NCBI GenBank assembly: GCA_905212515.1
Contig: CAJMEU010000037.1
Coordinates: forward strand, 1 to 20,350
Length of the DNA stretch: 20,350 bases
Reading direction: 5' to 3'
From: an uncultured Oscillospiraceae bacterium
Lineage (GTDB): Bacteria; Bacillota; Clostridia; Oscillospirales; Ruminococcaceae
Shown: positions 7,523 to 14,310 of the stretch, one piece after another
Layout: each line of letters begins with the position of its first letter
Position numbering within the stretch: position 1 is the first letter of the stretch
The notes under the pieces: model-generated
Seen by the model: the letters and a program-made list of their open reading frames with translations, nothing else
What the model was told of the DNA's origin: nothing
Databases searched by the model: none
Position numbers and translations under genes: made by a program

Positions 7523-8394
7523 AGCGCGTCATCCCCTTTCAGCACCCTTTGCAGGGGAATGACGATGGCCAGCAGCGCCAGTGCCACCAGCACGGCGGCG
7601 GCCGTCAGCCGGCCCATGTCCAGGGCCAGGAACCAATTGTTGAACAGGTGCTGCAGCAGATAAATGCTCTTGTCCGGATAGGCGCCCGCCACCAGGTAGG
7701 CCTCGCGGAACACTTTGAAGGTATTGAGCAGGCTGAGCACTCCTACCAGCCCCAGGGTAGGCGCCAGTTGGGGCAGGGTGACGAAAAAGAAGCTCTGCCA
7801 CCGATTGGCCCCGTCCACGGCCGCGGCCTCGTACAAACTGTCCGGAATGCCGTCCAGGCCGGACAGCCACAGGATCATGTCGTAGCCGCTGTTCTTCCAC
7901 AGGTAGGTGCCGATGAGCACCCAGAAAGCTGCGTCTGTGGTCATGAATTCCACCGGCTGGGCCCCCAGGGCCGTCAGAGCCCCGTTCACCAGGCCCTTTT
8001 GGGCGAACAACACCTCCCACAGCAGTGCGATAGAGGCCACGGGCACAGCCATGGGCAGCAGGTAGGCGGTTTTAAAGGCACGGCCGCCCGGGCGCACCGC
8101 CCGCACCGCCAGGGCCAGCATCAGGCTGGCCAGCAAAAGCAGCGGCACGCAGGTGCACAAAAAACGGGCGGTGTTTTTTGCCGCCAATTGAAACGCGCTG
8201 TTGCCCACCACCGAGGCGTAGTTGGAAAGCCCCACGAATTGGGTGCCCAGGGCGTTGGTGAAGCTGCGGCGCACCGTCTCGGCAAAGGGGGCCAGCAGGA
8301 ACACCAGCAGCCCCAGCAGACTGGGCAGAAGAAACAGGTAAGCCGCCCGCGCCACTTCGGCGGCCCCTCTGCCGCGGACGTGTGCTCGCGCCAT
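7519..8394 (-). CDS. carbohydrate ABC transporter permease, MalF/UgpA type (CUT1)
   Basis: About 291 residues, six helices. The first helix contains YLFLLPSLLGLLVFLLAPF, the typical start of MalF/UgpA permeases. The EAA loop is EAAAVDGANRWQSF, followed by LPQLAPT. FKVFREAYLVAG before the last helices is also typical. It forms a heterodimer with the MalG-type protein encoded next. The start is uncertain: ATG 8394 gives a normal N-terminus but only a weak AAAGGG about 10 bases upstream. In-frame GTG codons exist at 8403 and 8424, and a perfect AGGAGG at 8430-8425 sits too far from the first two and overlaps the last. The stop overlaps the following gene by four bases. Confidence 0.88.
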   Translation of the reverse strand: MARAHVRGRGAAEVARAAYLFLLPSLLGLLVFLLAPFAETVRRSFTNALGTQFVGLSNYASVVGNSAFQLAAKNTARFLCTCVPLLLLASLMLALAVRAVRPGGRAFKTAYLLPMAVPVASIALLWEVLFAQKGLVNGALTALGAQPVEFMTTDAAFWVLIGTYLWKNSGYDMILWLSGLDGIPDSLYEAAAVDGANRWQSFFFVTLPQLAPTLGLVGVLSLLNTFKVFREAYLVAGAYPDKSIYLLQHLFNNWFLALDMGRLTAAAVLVALALLAIVIPLQRVLKGDDAL

Positions 8395-8459
8395 CGCGAT
8401 CACGCCCTTTCCCCGATCATTCACCTCCTATCATAACAGAACAACCTTAAAAAAACCTG

Positions 8460-8488
8460 AAAACGCCCCGGATATTCCGGGGCGTTTT
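8460..8488 (-). terminator. terminator/attenuator between binding-protein and permease genes
   Basis: A perfect 12-bp stem, AAAACGCCCCGG / CCGGGGCGTTTT, with a 5-base loop, sits just past the stop of the binding-protein gene; in the minus direction a run of seven Ts follows shortly after. Such partial terminators usually let the binding protein be made in excess over the permeases. Confidence 0.85.
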
Positions 8489-8494
8489 GTTCTT

Positions 8495-10843
8495 TTACTG
8501 CCGCTCCGCCAAATAGATGGAGAGGTCGTTTTTGGTGCCGGCCACGGCTTCGTCCACTGTTTCCGTGCCGTCCACCACCGCCTGGGCGTGCGCCTGCAGT
8601 TTCTCCCGCAGGGTCTGGTCCACCACCACCGGTGTTTTTGCACTGTCCAGCAGGGCCTGGATATCGCTTTTAAAATGGTCGCTGTAATTGTCGGCCTTGG
8701 CTTCTTCGACGGCGCTTTGCAGGCTGGAGGCCCGCACGGCCATGCCTTCGGAGACGATCTTATCCTGTATCTCGGCACCGGCCATCAGCTGTACGAACGC
8801 CTTGGCCAAATCCGCCTCTTTGCTGGCGGCGTTCACGGCCGTCAGGCAGATGGGCGTGTATGCGCCCTCGCACAGGCCCGGGCGCACGATGGCGCCGGCG
8901 TCGCTTCTGCCTATTTTGTTGCCGCTGAGGATGTCGCCCAAGGGCGCGCACAGCACGTCGCTGAGCATCCCCGCGCTGAGGGCGTCCGTCCAGCCGAACT
9001 TCACATTGCCGACCATGGCGCGGGAGTAGCCGGTGTCGTCGATGACCACGGGCTGCCCGCCCGAGCCGGCGGTGGCCACGCCGCCCATCCCGCCGTCGGG
9101 CACCCCTTGCAAGTTATAATACTGGCCCACGGCCTGGAGGAATTCATAGGTGCGGCGCAGGTTTTCCTCGTTGACGCCGTCCGCCGTGACGATGGCCGGC
9201 ATGCCGCTGCCCAGCACGAAATCCAGCACGCGGTTGATGCCGGGGAACAGCATGGCCGGCTGCTCGGCCGGCTCCTTGGCGGCGTAGAAATCGTCCGCTT
9301 GATCCGTTATGCCCGCCGCCTGGGCGGGCGCCGCCACGATGGCAGCCTGCACGTCGTCCAGGGTTTTCAGAGCGGCCACTTCTTCGGGAAGGCCGAACAC
9401 GATGGGCAGCTTCCAGCGCATGGGCAATACGAAGGTGCCCGCGTCCGTGAAGTAGCTGTCCACCAGGTTCTCCTGGAAGTCGCCCTTGCTTAACACGTCC
9501 GAAAGGTCGGCAAAGATGCCTTTTTCCACATAGGGGCCATAGTCAAAGCCGTCGCAGATGATCACGTCCGGCCCCTTGCCCGCCAGCAGTTCCGTCACCA
9601 GGGTGGTCAGCAGATCCTGCGTGGTGACGCCGGGCTGGTCCTCCATGGCCACGGTGTAATCCACCGCCGTCTCCGGGTTGCTTTTTTTGAACTGCGTGAT
9701 GGCCGCCTTCACCGTGTCCGAGGAGGTGAGGCTCCACACGGTGATGGTGCTCTCCGGCTCGCTGGGCAAGGTCTCGTCGAAATAGTAGCGGTAGAGCGGA
9801 ACGGCCGCCGCACCGCCGCCCATATCGCGGGCACACATATAAAAGCTGCCGTCCGCCGCCGCAAGCAATTCGGCGGCGTACAGCTCCGGCGCGGCATAGG
9901 CAAAGGCGCGGTCCTCCACCACCTGTTCCTGCAGCGTGCCGCCGTAGACCACGCGGCTGATGCCGGTGTCGCTCATCATATAATAGTTTTTATCCTGATC
10001 TGCGCCCCCGGCGCCGTAAGTGTTCAGCCAGTCGCATTTGTCCAGCAGCACCTTGCTCTGGCCGTCCAGGCCCATCTCGCACAATTGGCCGCCGTCGGGC
10101 GCCGCCACGGTGTACAGCAAGCTGTCGCCGGCATTCACGGCGTTTGCCAGCGGCGTGCCGTTGGTGCTGCCCACGCTGTTTTTGGCCAGGGTGAAATCCA
10201 CATCCGCGCCTTTGGCGCCGGTGGCAAAGTCATAGATATATCCCTCGGCCCTGTTGCTACTGCCGGACTGCATCCCTTCGGGGCCGTCCGGCTCTGAATA
10301 CGCCACCACCACGCCGGTGGGGCCGATGGGTGTCAGGCCCAGTATCACCTTGCCCGCGGGCACCAGGGCGTCCAGATCGACGGGCTGGGGCTCGGCGCCG
10401 TCGCGGCAGTAGGAATAGCCTTGCTGATAACTTGCGTCTTCCCCCTCCCCTTCCACGGTGAAGGTGTGCATGATCACGCTGCCGTCGCCCAGCGGCAGAA
10501 TCTCGACGACTTCCTCGGCCATTTGTTCCAGATAGGCGGGCGTGTCCTCGGTGAAATTGAGGCCGTCCGCGGCCGTGTAGCGCCGATAGGTGTTCATATA
10601 CGTCTCCGGGTCCGTGCGCACCATCCAGGCAACGACGGTGCCGTCCTCCTTCTGGTAGGCCAGACAGGGCTCCATGCCGTCCACCGTCAATACTTCCTGT
10701 TCCACCCAGCGCCCCATGGCAACCGTGGGCTGGCCGGTGGTTCCGGGCGCGCTGGCTGAAGAGGGGGCCGGCGTGCCGCCCCCGCAGGCCGCCAGCCCGG
10801 CCGCCATGGCCAGCACCAGCAGCAGAGAAATGATCCGTTTCAT
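8495..10843 (-). CDS. lipoprotein: extracellular solute-binding protein (family 1) with a large extra N-terminal domain
   Basis: 782 residues, about twice the family's usual 400-450. The signal peptide ends in a lipobox LAAC with lipidated Cys20, then a Ser/Pro/Gly/Thr-rich linker. Residues about 40-362 are a beta-rich region with repeated short strands (for example DGSVIMHTF, DGSFYMCARD, AEGYIYDF) that looks like a beta-propeller; this fold is inferred. The solute-binding domain starts at about 365 (STITVWSL...AAITQFKKSNPE) and carries KGPDVIICDGFDYGPYVEKG and INRVLDFVLG. It would feed the two CUT1 permeases encoded downstream, after an attenuator. GAGGA lies 6 bases before ATG 10843. The gene is divergent from the response regulator. 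The ligand is unknown; the extra domain may bind a polymer or regulate uptake. Confidence 0.85.
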   Translation of the reverse strand: MKRIISLLLVLAMAAGLAACGGGTPAPSSASAPGTTGQPTVAMGRWVEQEVLTVDGMEPCLAYQKEDGTVVAWMVRTDPETYMNTYRRYTAADGLNFTEDTPAYLEQMAEEVVEILPLGDGSVIMHTFTVEGEGEDASYQQGYSYCRDGAEPQPVDLDALVPAGKVILGLTPIGPTGVVVAYSEPDGPEGMQSGSSNRAEGYIYDFATGAKGADVDFTLAKNSVGSTNGTPLANAVNAGDSLLYTVAAPDGGQLCEMGLDGQSKVLLDKCDWLNTYGAGGADQDKNYYMMSDTGISRVVYGGTLQEQVVEDRAFAYAAPELYAAELLAAADGSFYMCARDMGGGAAAVPLYRYYFDETLPSEPESTITVWSLTSSDTVKAAITQFKKSNPETAVDYTVAMEDQPGVTTQDLLTTLVTELLAGKGPDVIICDGFDYGPYVEKGIFADLSDVLSKGDFQENLVDSYFTDAGTFVLPMRWKLPIVFGLPEEVAALKTLDDVQAAIVAAPAQAAGITDQADDFYAAKEPAEQPAMLFPGINRVLDFVLGSGMPAIVTADGVNEENLRRTYEFLQAVGQYYNLQGVPDGGMGGVATAGSGGQPVVIDDTGYSRAMVGNVKFGWTDALSAGMLSDVLCAPLGDILSGNKIGRSDAGAIVRPGLCEGAYTPICLTAVNAASKEADLAKAFVQLMAGAEIQDKIVSEGMAVRASSLQSAVEEAKADNYSDHFKSDIQALLDSAKTPVVVDQTLREKLQAHAQAVVDGTETVDEAVAGTKNDLSIYLAERQ

Positions 10844-10899
10844 CTTGCTTCCTCGCTTTCCTGTTTTGGGAGGCGGCCCGCACCGGCCCCATCGATGCT

Positions 10900-10905
10900 A
10901 TTATA
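10900..10905 (-). promoter_or_regulatory. -10 element for the binding-protein/transport operon
   Basis: Consensus TATAAT on the minus strand, about 57 bases before ATG 10843. No good -35 is present at the right distance, which is typical of promoters needing an activator such as the neighbouring response regulator. Confidence 0.55.
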
Positions 10906-10912
10906 ACAAGTC

Positions 10913-10955
10913 AATCTTGAAAAAGCCTGGAAGGAAATCTTCCCTTTTTAAGATT
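10913..10955. promoter_or_regulatory. AATCTT half-site cluster, candidate response-regulator binding region
   Basis: AATCTT occurs at 10913-10918 and 10936-10941 (23 bases apart, about two helical turns) and inverted as AAGATT at 10950-10955. The last two form an imperfect palindrome GGAAATCTT / AAGATTCC. The cluster lies directly upstream of the transport-operon -10 and near the regulator's own -10. Confidence 0.45.
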
Positions 10956-10973
10956 CCTTCAAGATAAATATGG

Positions 10974-10979
10974 TATGAT
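10974..10979 (+). promoter_or_regulatory. -10 element for the two-component system genes
   Basis: TATGAT preceded by TGG (extended -10), about 31 bases upstream of ATG 11011. No clear -35; the AAGATT half-site occupies that position. Confidence 0.5.
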
Positions 10980-11010
10980 AGGGACAATAGGAGAAAAGGA
11001 GCGCCTTTTT

Positions 11011-11685
11011 ATGCGGATCTTGATGATCGAGGACGACAAGGAATTGTGCCGGGCCGTGCAGACCTACCTGGCGGCCAACGGCGTGGACGCGGACCTTTGC
11101 CACGACGGCGAAGAGGGCCTTTATTATCTGCGGCAGAACATCTACGACATGTGCTGCCTGGACCGGATGCTGCCCGGCCTGGACGGCCTTTCCCTGTTGA
11201 AGCGGGCCCGGGCCGAGGGCGTGGCCACACCGGTGCTGATGCTGACGGCGCTGTCGCGCATCGGCGACCGCGTGGACGGCCTGGAGGCCGGCGCCGACGA
11301 CTACCTGGCCAAGCCCTTCGACATGCGGGAGCTGTTGGCCCGCGTGCGCGCCCTGGCCCGCCGGCCGGCGCCGGTGGCGCGGCAGGTGCTGGCCCTGGGC
11401 AACATCGTGCTGGACCCGCAGCAGATGACGCTGGCGGGCCCCGCCGGCACCGAACAGCTGACGAAAAAGGAGTGCGATCTGCTGGAAGCGCTGGCCCGCA
11501 GCGCCGGCAGCCTCGTCTCCCGGCAGGTGCTGCTGGGCCGCGTGTGGGGCGCGGACAATTTTGTGGAGGACACCAGCCTGGACAGCTACGTGCACTTCGT
11601 GCGCCGGCGGCTGGCAAGCGTGGGCGCAAACGCCAGGCTGGTGACGGTGCGCGGCCAGGGCTACCGCCTGGAGGTGCCGGCATGA
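11011..11685 (+). CDS. two-component response regulator, OmpR/PhoB family
   Basis: 224 residues. The receiver domain (1-115) has the acidic pair Glu7-Asp8-Asp9, phospho-acceptor Asp51 in CCLDRMLPGLDG, Thr79 in LMLTAL and Lys101 in AKPFDMRELLARV. The C-terminal winged-helix DNA-binding domain (about 125-224) contains LTKKECDLLEALARS, the recognition region ending SLDSYVHFVRRRL, and RGQGYRLE at the end. AGGAG lies 9 bases before ATG 11011. The kinase start overlaps its stop (ATGA), so the pair is translationally coupled. Being divergent from the transport operon, it most likely regulates that operon and its own transcription (inference). Confidence 0.95.
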   Translation: MRILMIEDDKELCRAVQTYLAANGVDADLCHDGEEGLYYLRQNIYDMCCLDRMLPGLDGLSLLKRARAEGVATPVLMLTALSRIGDRVDGLEAGADDYLAKPFDMRELLARVRALARRPAPVARQVLALGNIVLDPQQMTLAGPAGTEQLTKKECDLLEALARSAGSLVSRQVLLGRVWGADNFVEDTSLDSYVHFVRRRLASVGANARLVTVRGQGYRLEVPA

Positions 11686-12956
11686 TGGCACCCTTGCGCC
11701 GGCGGCTGACGGCCATTTCCTCCGTCTTTACCGCGCTGGTGCTGGCCGCGGCGCTGCTGCTGACCTTTTTTTCCTCTTACAGCCAATACCGGGCCGACCA
11801 GCAGCTGGCCATGCAGCGCAGCGTGCTGACCGTCATGGGCGGGCTGTACCACGGCGCCGTCCTGTCGGACCGGGAGCTGGCCAATCTGGAAATCGCCAAC
11901 GGCCTTGTCATCCACGTGGCCGACAACGGCGTCCCTCTGCGCTTTTCCGGCGCCTGGGCCCCGCCCAGCGGCCGGGCCCCGCTGGTGGACCTGGCGCGCC
12001 GCCAGGCGGCCGCCCAGGGTGTGGACGGCGCGGCGGACCAGCGGGCGGACGGCCTGGCCGTCACCGGCCCGGCGGGGGACCGCTACTGGGCGTCGGTCAT
12101 CCGCGTGCACTCCCAGGGGCAGGACTACGAGGCCGTCATTCTGCGCAGCCGCGCTTCTGAGGACCTGTTTTGGCGCGGTCTTGTCCTGCGCTATGTGCTC
12201 ATCTTTTTTGGCAGCACCCTGGCGCTGATCCTCATCAGCTGGCTGCTGGTACGCCGTGCCGTGCGCCCCACCGAAGAGAGTATCCAGCACCAGCGGGAAT
12301 TTGTGGCCGCGGCCGGCCATGAGCTGCGCAGCCCGCTGGCGGTCATCCGCGCCAGTCTGTCGGCCGCCGATACGGCCGGCTCCCCGGCGGAAAAAGAGAA
12401 ATTCATCGCCACCGCCGACAGCGAGGCTGCGCGCATGGGGCGTTTGGTCGATGATCTGCTGCTGCTGGCAGGCAGCGACGCCCAGGTGTGGCACATGTGC
12501 CCGCAAGCCGTGTCGCTGGAGGGCTTCTGCATCGAATTGTACGACCGTTACCTGCCCCTGTGCCGCCAACGCAGCCACAAGTTGGAACTGCTGCTGCCCG
12601 AGGAGCATCTGCCCACCATCCAGGCGGACCGGGAGCGTCTGACGCAGCTATTCGGCATCCTGCTGTCCAACGCCATGGAGTATGCGCCGGCCGGCACGCC
12701 CATCGAATTGAAGGCCGTCCTGCATTACCATCAGATCTGCCTGGCCGTGGCGGACCATGGCCCCGGACTCCAAGAAAAAGCACAGCCCCGTGTATTTGAG
12801 CGCTTTACCCGCGCGGACGCCTCCCGCACCGACAAAGCCCACTTTGGGCTGGGCCTTTCGGTGGCCCTGGAACTGGCGCGGCTGCATGGCGGCACCCTCA
12901 CCTGTACCGACACGCCCGGCGCCGGCGCCACATATACCCTGACCCTGAAGCGATAA
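11682..12956 (+). CDS. membrane sensor histidine kinase
   Basis: 424 residues. Helix 1 at about 11-32 and helix 2 at about 168-190 enclose an extracellular sensor region of about 135 residues (33-167) with no recognised fold. The H-box is EFVAAAGHELRSPLAVIRAS with phospho-acceptor His213. The N-box is LLSNAMEYAP (Asn330), the G1 region is VADHGPGL (about 357-363), the F-box is VFERFTRAD and G2 is HFGLGLSVA (about 387-395). It is a class I kinase matching the OmpR-type regulator before it, whose stop codon it overlaps (ATGA; a second ATG follows at 11685). The signal is unknown; by context it may sense the ligand handled by the neighbouring transport proteins. Confidence 0.93.
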   Translation: MMAPLRRRLTAISSVFTALVLAAALLLTFFSSYSQYRADQQLAMQRSVLTVMGGLYHGAVLSDRELANLEIANGLVIHVADNGVPLRFSGAWAPPSGRAPLVDLARRQAAAQGVDGAADQRADGLAVTGPAGDRYWASVIRVHSQGQDYEAVILRSRASEDLFWRGLVLRYVLIFFGSTLALILISWLLVRRAVRPTEESIQHQREFVAAAGHELRSPLAVIRASLSAADTAGSPAEKEKFIATADSEAARMGRLVDDLLLLAGSDAQVWHMCPQAVSLEGFCIELYDRYLPLCRQRSHKLELLLPEEHLPTIQADRERLTQLFGILLSNAMEYAPAGTPIELKAVLHYHQICLAVADHGPGLQEKAQPRVFERFTRADASRTDKAHFGLGLSVALELARLHGGTLTCTDTPGAGATYTLTLKR

Positions 12957-13000
12957 AAAAGCCCCGGCTGCATCCCTTGCGGGGGCCGGCCGGGGCTTTT
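12957..13000. terminator. bidirectional terminator between kinase and deoC
   Basis: AAAAGCCCCGGC (12957-12968) and GCCGGGGCTTTT (12989-13000) are perfect 12-bp arms with a 20-base GC-rich loop, placed between two convergent genes and with T-runs in both directions. Confidence 0.85.
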
Positions 13001-13004
13001 CTTC

Positions 13005-13673
13005 TCAATAATTTTCAGTCTCGCCGCTGCCCTCCACGATGGCCACGCCGTTGCTGGTGCCCAGGCGTTCACATCCCAGGGCCAGGTATTTCGCCGCGTC
13101 ATCAGCCGTGCGAATGCCGCCCGATGCTTTCATCTTCGCCGGTTTTTTCAGGTACTTTTTAAACAGCTCGATGTCCTCTACACTGGCGCCGCGGGTGCCG
13201 TAGCCGGTGCTGGTCTTGATGAAATCCGCGCCCGTATCCTCCACGATGCGGCACATGGCGGCGATCTGCCCCTCGTCCAGGTAGCAGGTCTCGATGATGA
13301 CTTTCAGCAGAGCGCCGGCCGCGTGGCAGGTGTCCGCCAGGGCCTGTACTTCCCGCTGTACGTAGGCCTCGTCGCCCTCCAGCAGCTTGCCCACGTTGAT
13401 GACCATGTCGATCTCCCCCGCGCCATCGGACAACGCGCCCTGGGCTTCGGCCACTTTGACAGCCGTGGTGTGGGTGCCAAAGGGAAAGCCGATGACACTG
13501 CACGTTTTCACGCCGCTGCCCACCAACTGGCTGGCTACAAAGGCCACATTGCAGGGATTCACGCACACGGAGGCAAAATGATAACGCTTTGCCTCCCCGC
13601 AGACGCGGGCAAGATCCGCCTCGGTGGCATAGGGTTTTAAAAGCGTATGGTCGATATGGCTGGCAAATTCCAT
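13005..13673 (-). CDS. deoC: deoxyribose-phosphate aldolase
   Basis: 222 residues, the usual length of bacterial short-form DeoC. It splits 2-deoxyribose-5-phosphate into acetaldehyde and glyceraldehyde-3-phosphate in the cytosol. The Schiff-base lysine is Lys153 in FIKTSTGYGT; Lys182 in KMKASGGIRT and Asp89 in GEIDMVINVG complete the active site. The N-terminus HIDHTLLKPYAT and VCVNPCNV near residue 37 are family signatures. AAGGAG lies 6 bases before ATG 13673. It has its own promoter and is divergent from the NUDIX gene. It finishes the pathway begun by the nucleoside phosphorylase gene about 2.3 kb away; no phosphopentomutase gene is present in the window. Confidence 0.96.
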   Translation of the reverse strand: MEFASHIDHTLLKPYATEADLARVCGEAKRYHFASVCVNPCNVAFVASQLVGSGVKTCSVIGFPFGTHTTAVKVAEAQGALSDGAGEIDMVINVGKLLEGDEAYVQREVQALADTCHAAGALLKVIIETCYLDEGQIAAMCRIVEDTGADFIKTSTGYGTRGASVEDIELFKKYLKKPAKMKASGGIRTADDAAKYLALGCERLGTSNGVAIVEGSGETENY

Positions 13674-13688
13674 AGTGATCTCCTTTCC

Positions 13689-13717
13689 TTGTCAAGCACC
13701 GCAAGGTGTGATATGCT
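13689..13717 (+). promoter_or_regulatory. promoter of the NUDIX gene
   Basis: TTGTCA (13689-13694), a 17-base spacer and TATGCT (13712-13717). It lies in the deoC leader and runs opposite to the deoC promoter 8 bases away, so the two transcripts overlap at their 5' ends. Confidence 0.6.
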
Positions 13718-13719
13718 TG
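13693..13719. promoter_or_regulatory. nested inverted repeat in the deoC/NUDIX intergenic region
   Basis: CAAGCA (13693-13698) pairs with TGCTTG (13714-13719), and inside it CACC-GCAA-GGTG (13697-13708). It covers the NUDIX promoter and the deoC leader, so it could be an operator for either gene. Confidence 0.35.
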
Positions 13720-13724
13720 TTTCT

Positions 13725-13753
13725 AGTATACCAGACTGGGCCGCGCCTTACAA
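13725..13753 (-). promoter_or_regulatory. deoC promoter
   Basis: On the minus strand TTGTAA (13753-13748), a 17-base spacer and TATACT (13730-13725), giving a leader of about 45 bases before ATG 13673. Confidence 0.75.
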
Positions 13754-13782
13754 CAGGCAGCCCCGAACAAAAGGAGTCGCCC

Positions 13783-14253
13783 ATGAAAAACACCACCCTG
13801 TGCTACATGGAACAGAACGGTTGTTACCTGATGCTGCACCGCACCAAAAAACAGGCAGACGAAAATGCCGGCAAGTGGATCGGCGTGGGCGGCAAGTTCG
13901 AGGAGGGCGAGAGCCCCGAGGACTGCCTGCTGCGCGAAGTGCGCGAGGAGACTGGCCTCACCCTCACCGCCTGGCGAATGCGCGGCATCGTCACCTTCGC
14001 CTATGAGGGATGGCCCACGGAGTATATGTTCCTCTATACCGCGGACGCCTTCACCGGCGCGCTTCGCGCCTGCGACGAAGGCGACCTTGCCTGGGTAAGA
14101 AAAGAACGTGTGCCCGCATTGCCCCTGTGGGAGGGCGACCGGGTGTTCCTGCGCCTGCTGGCGGAGAACGCCCCCTTTTTCTCTCTGAAATTGTGCTACC
14201 GCGACGGCGTGCTGACAGGCGCTGTGCTGGACGGGCAGCCGCTGGAGCTGTAA
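13783..14253 (+). CDS. NUDIX hydrolase, probable 8-oxo-dGTP diphosphatase (MutT/MTH1-like)
   Basis: 156 residues. The Nudix box is complete at 37-59: Gly37, Glu43, then REVREETG (51-58), the metal-binding Glu55 and Glu56 included. The segments LCYMEQNGCYLMLHRTKK and KWIGVGGKFE match the Firmicutes MutT-like group annotated as 8-oxo-dGTP diphosphatases, which clean the nucleotide pool; substrate is inferred. ATG 13783 has AAAAGGAG about 6 bases upstream; the frame is open further left but without a ribosome site and across a promoter. A terminator follows 16 bases after the stop, so it is monocistronic. The aromatic stretch LPLWEGDRVFL is usual near the C-terminal helix of the group. Confidence 0.9.
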   Translation: MKNTTLCYMEQNGCYLMLHRTKKQADENAGKWIGVGGKFEEGESPEDCLLREVREETGLTLTAWRMRGIVTFAYEGWPTEYMFLYTADAFTGALRACDEGDLAWVRKERVPALPLWEGDRVFLRLLAENAPFFSLKLCYRDGVLTGAVLDGQPLEL

Positions 14254-14269
14254 GATTATTTCAGATGCA

Positions 14270-14299
14270 AAAAAGCAGGGCCTTTGGGCCCTGCTTTTT
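14270..14299. terminator. bidirectional terminator between NUDIX and Bmp genes
   Basis: AAAAAGCAGGGCC / GGCCCTGCTTTTT, a perfect 13-bp stem with a TTTG loop, between two convergent stop codons (14253 and 14311). Confidence 0.92.
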
Positions 14300-14310
14300 C
14301 AATTGTGCGC

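Noticed and set aside
11046..11681. Extension of the histidine kinase frame back through the response-regulator gene
   Set aside because: The upstream part is a Gly/Arg/Pro-rich shadow of the regulator; ATG 11682 overlapping the regulator stop (ATGA) is the natural start.
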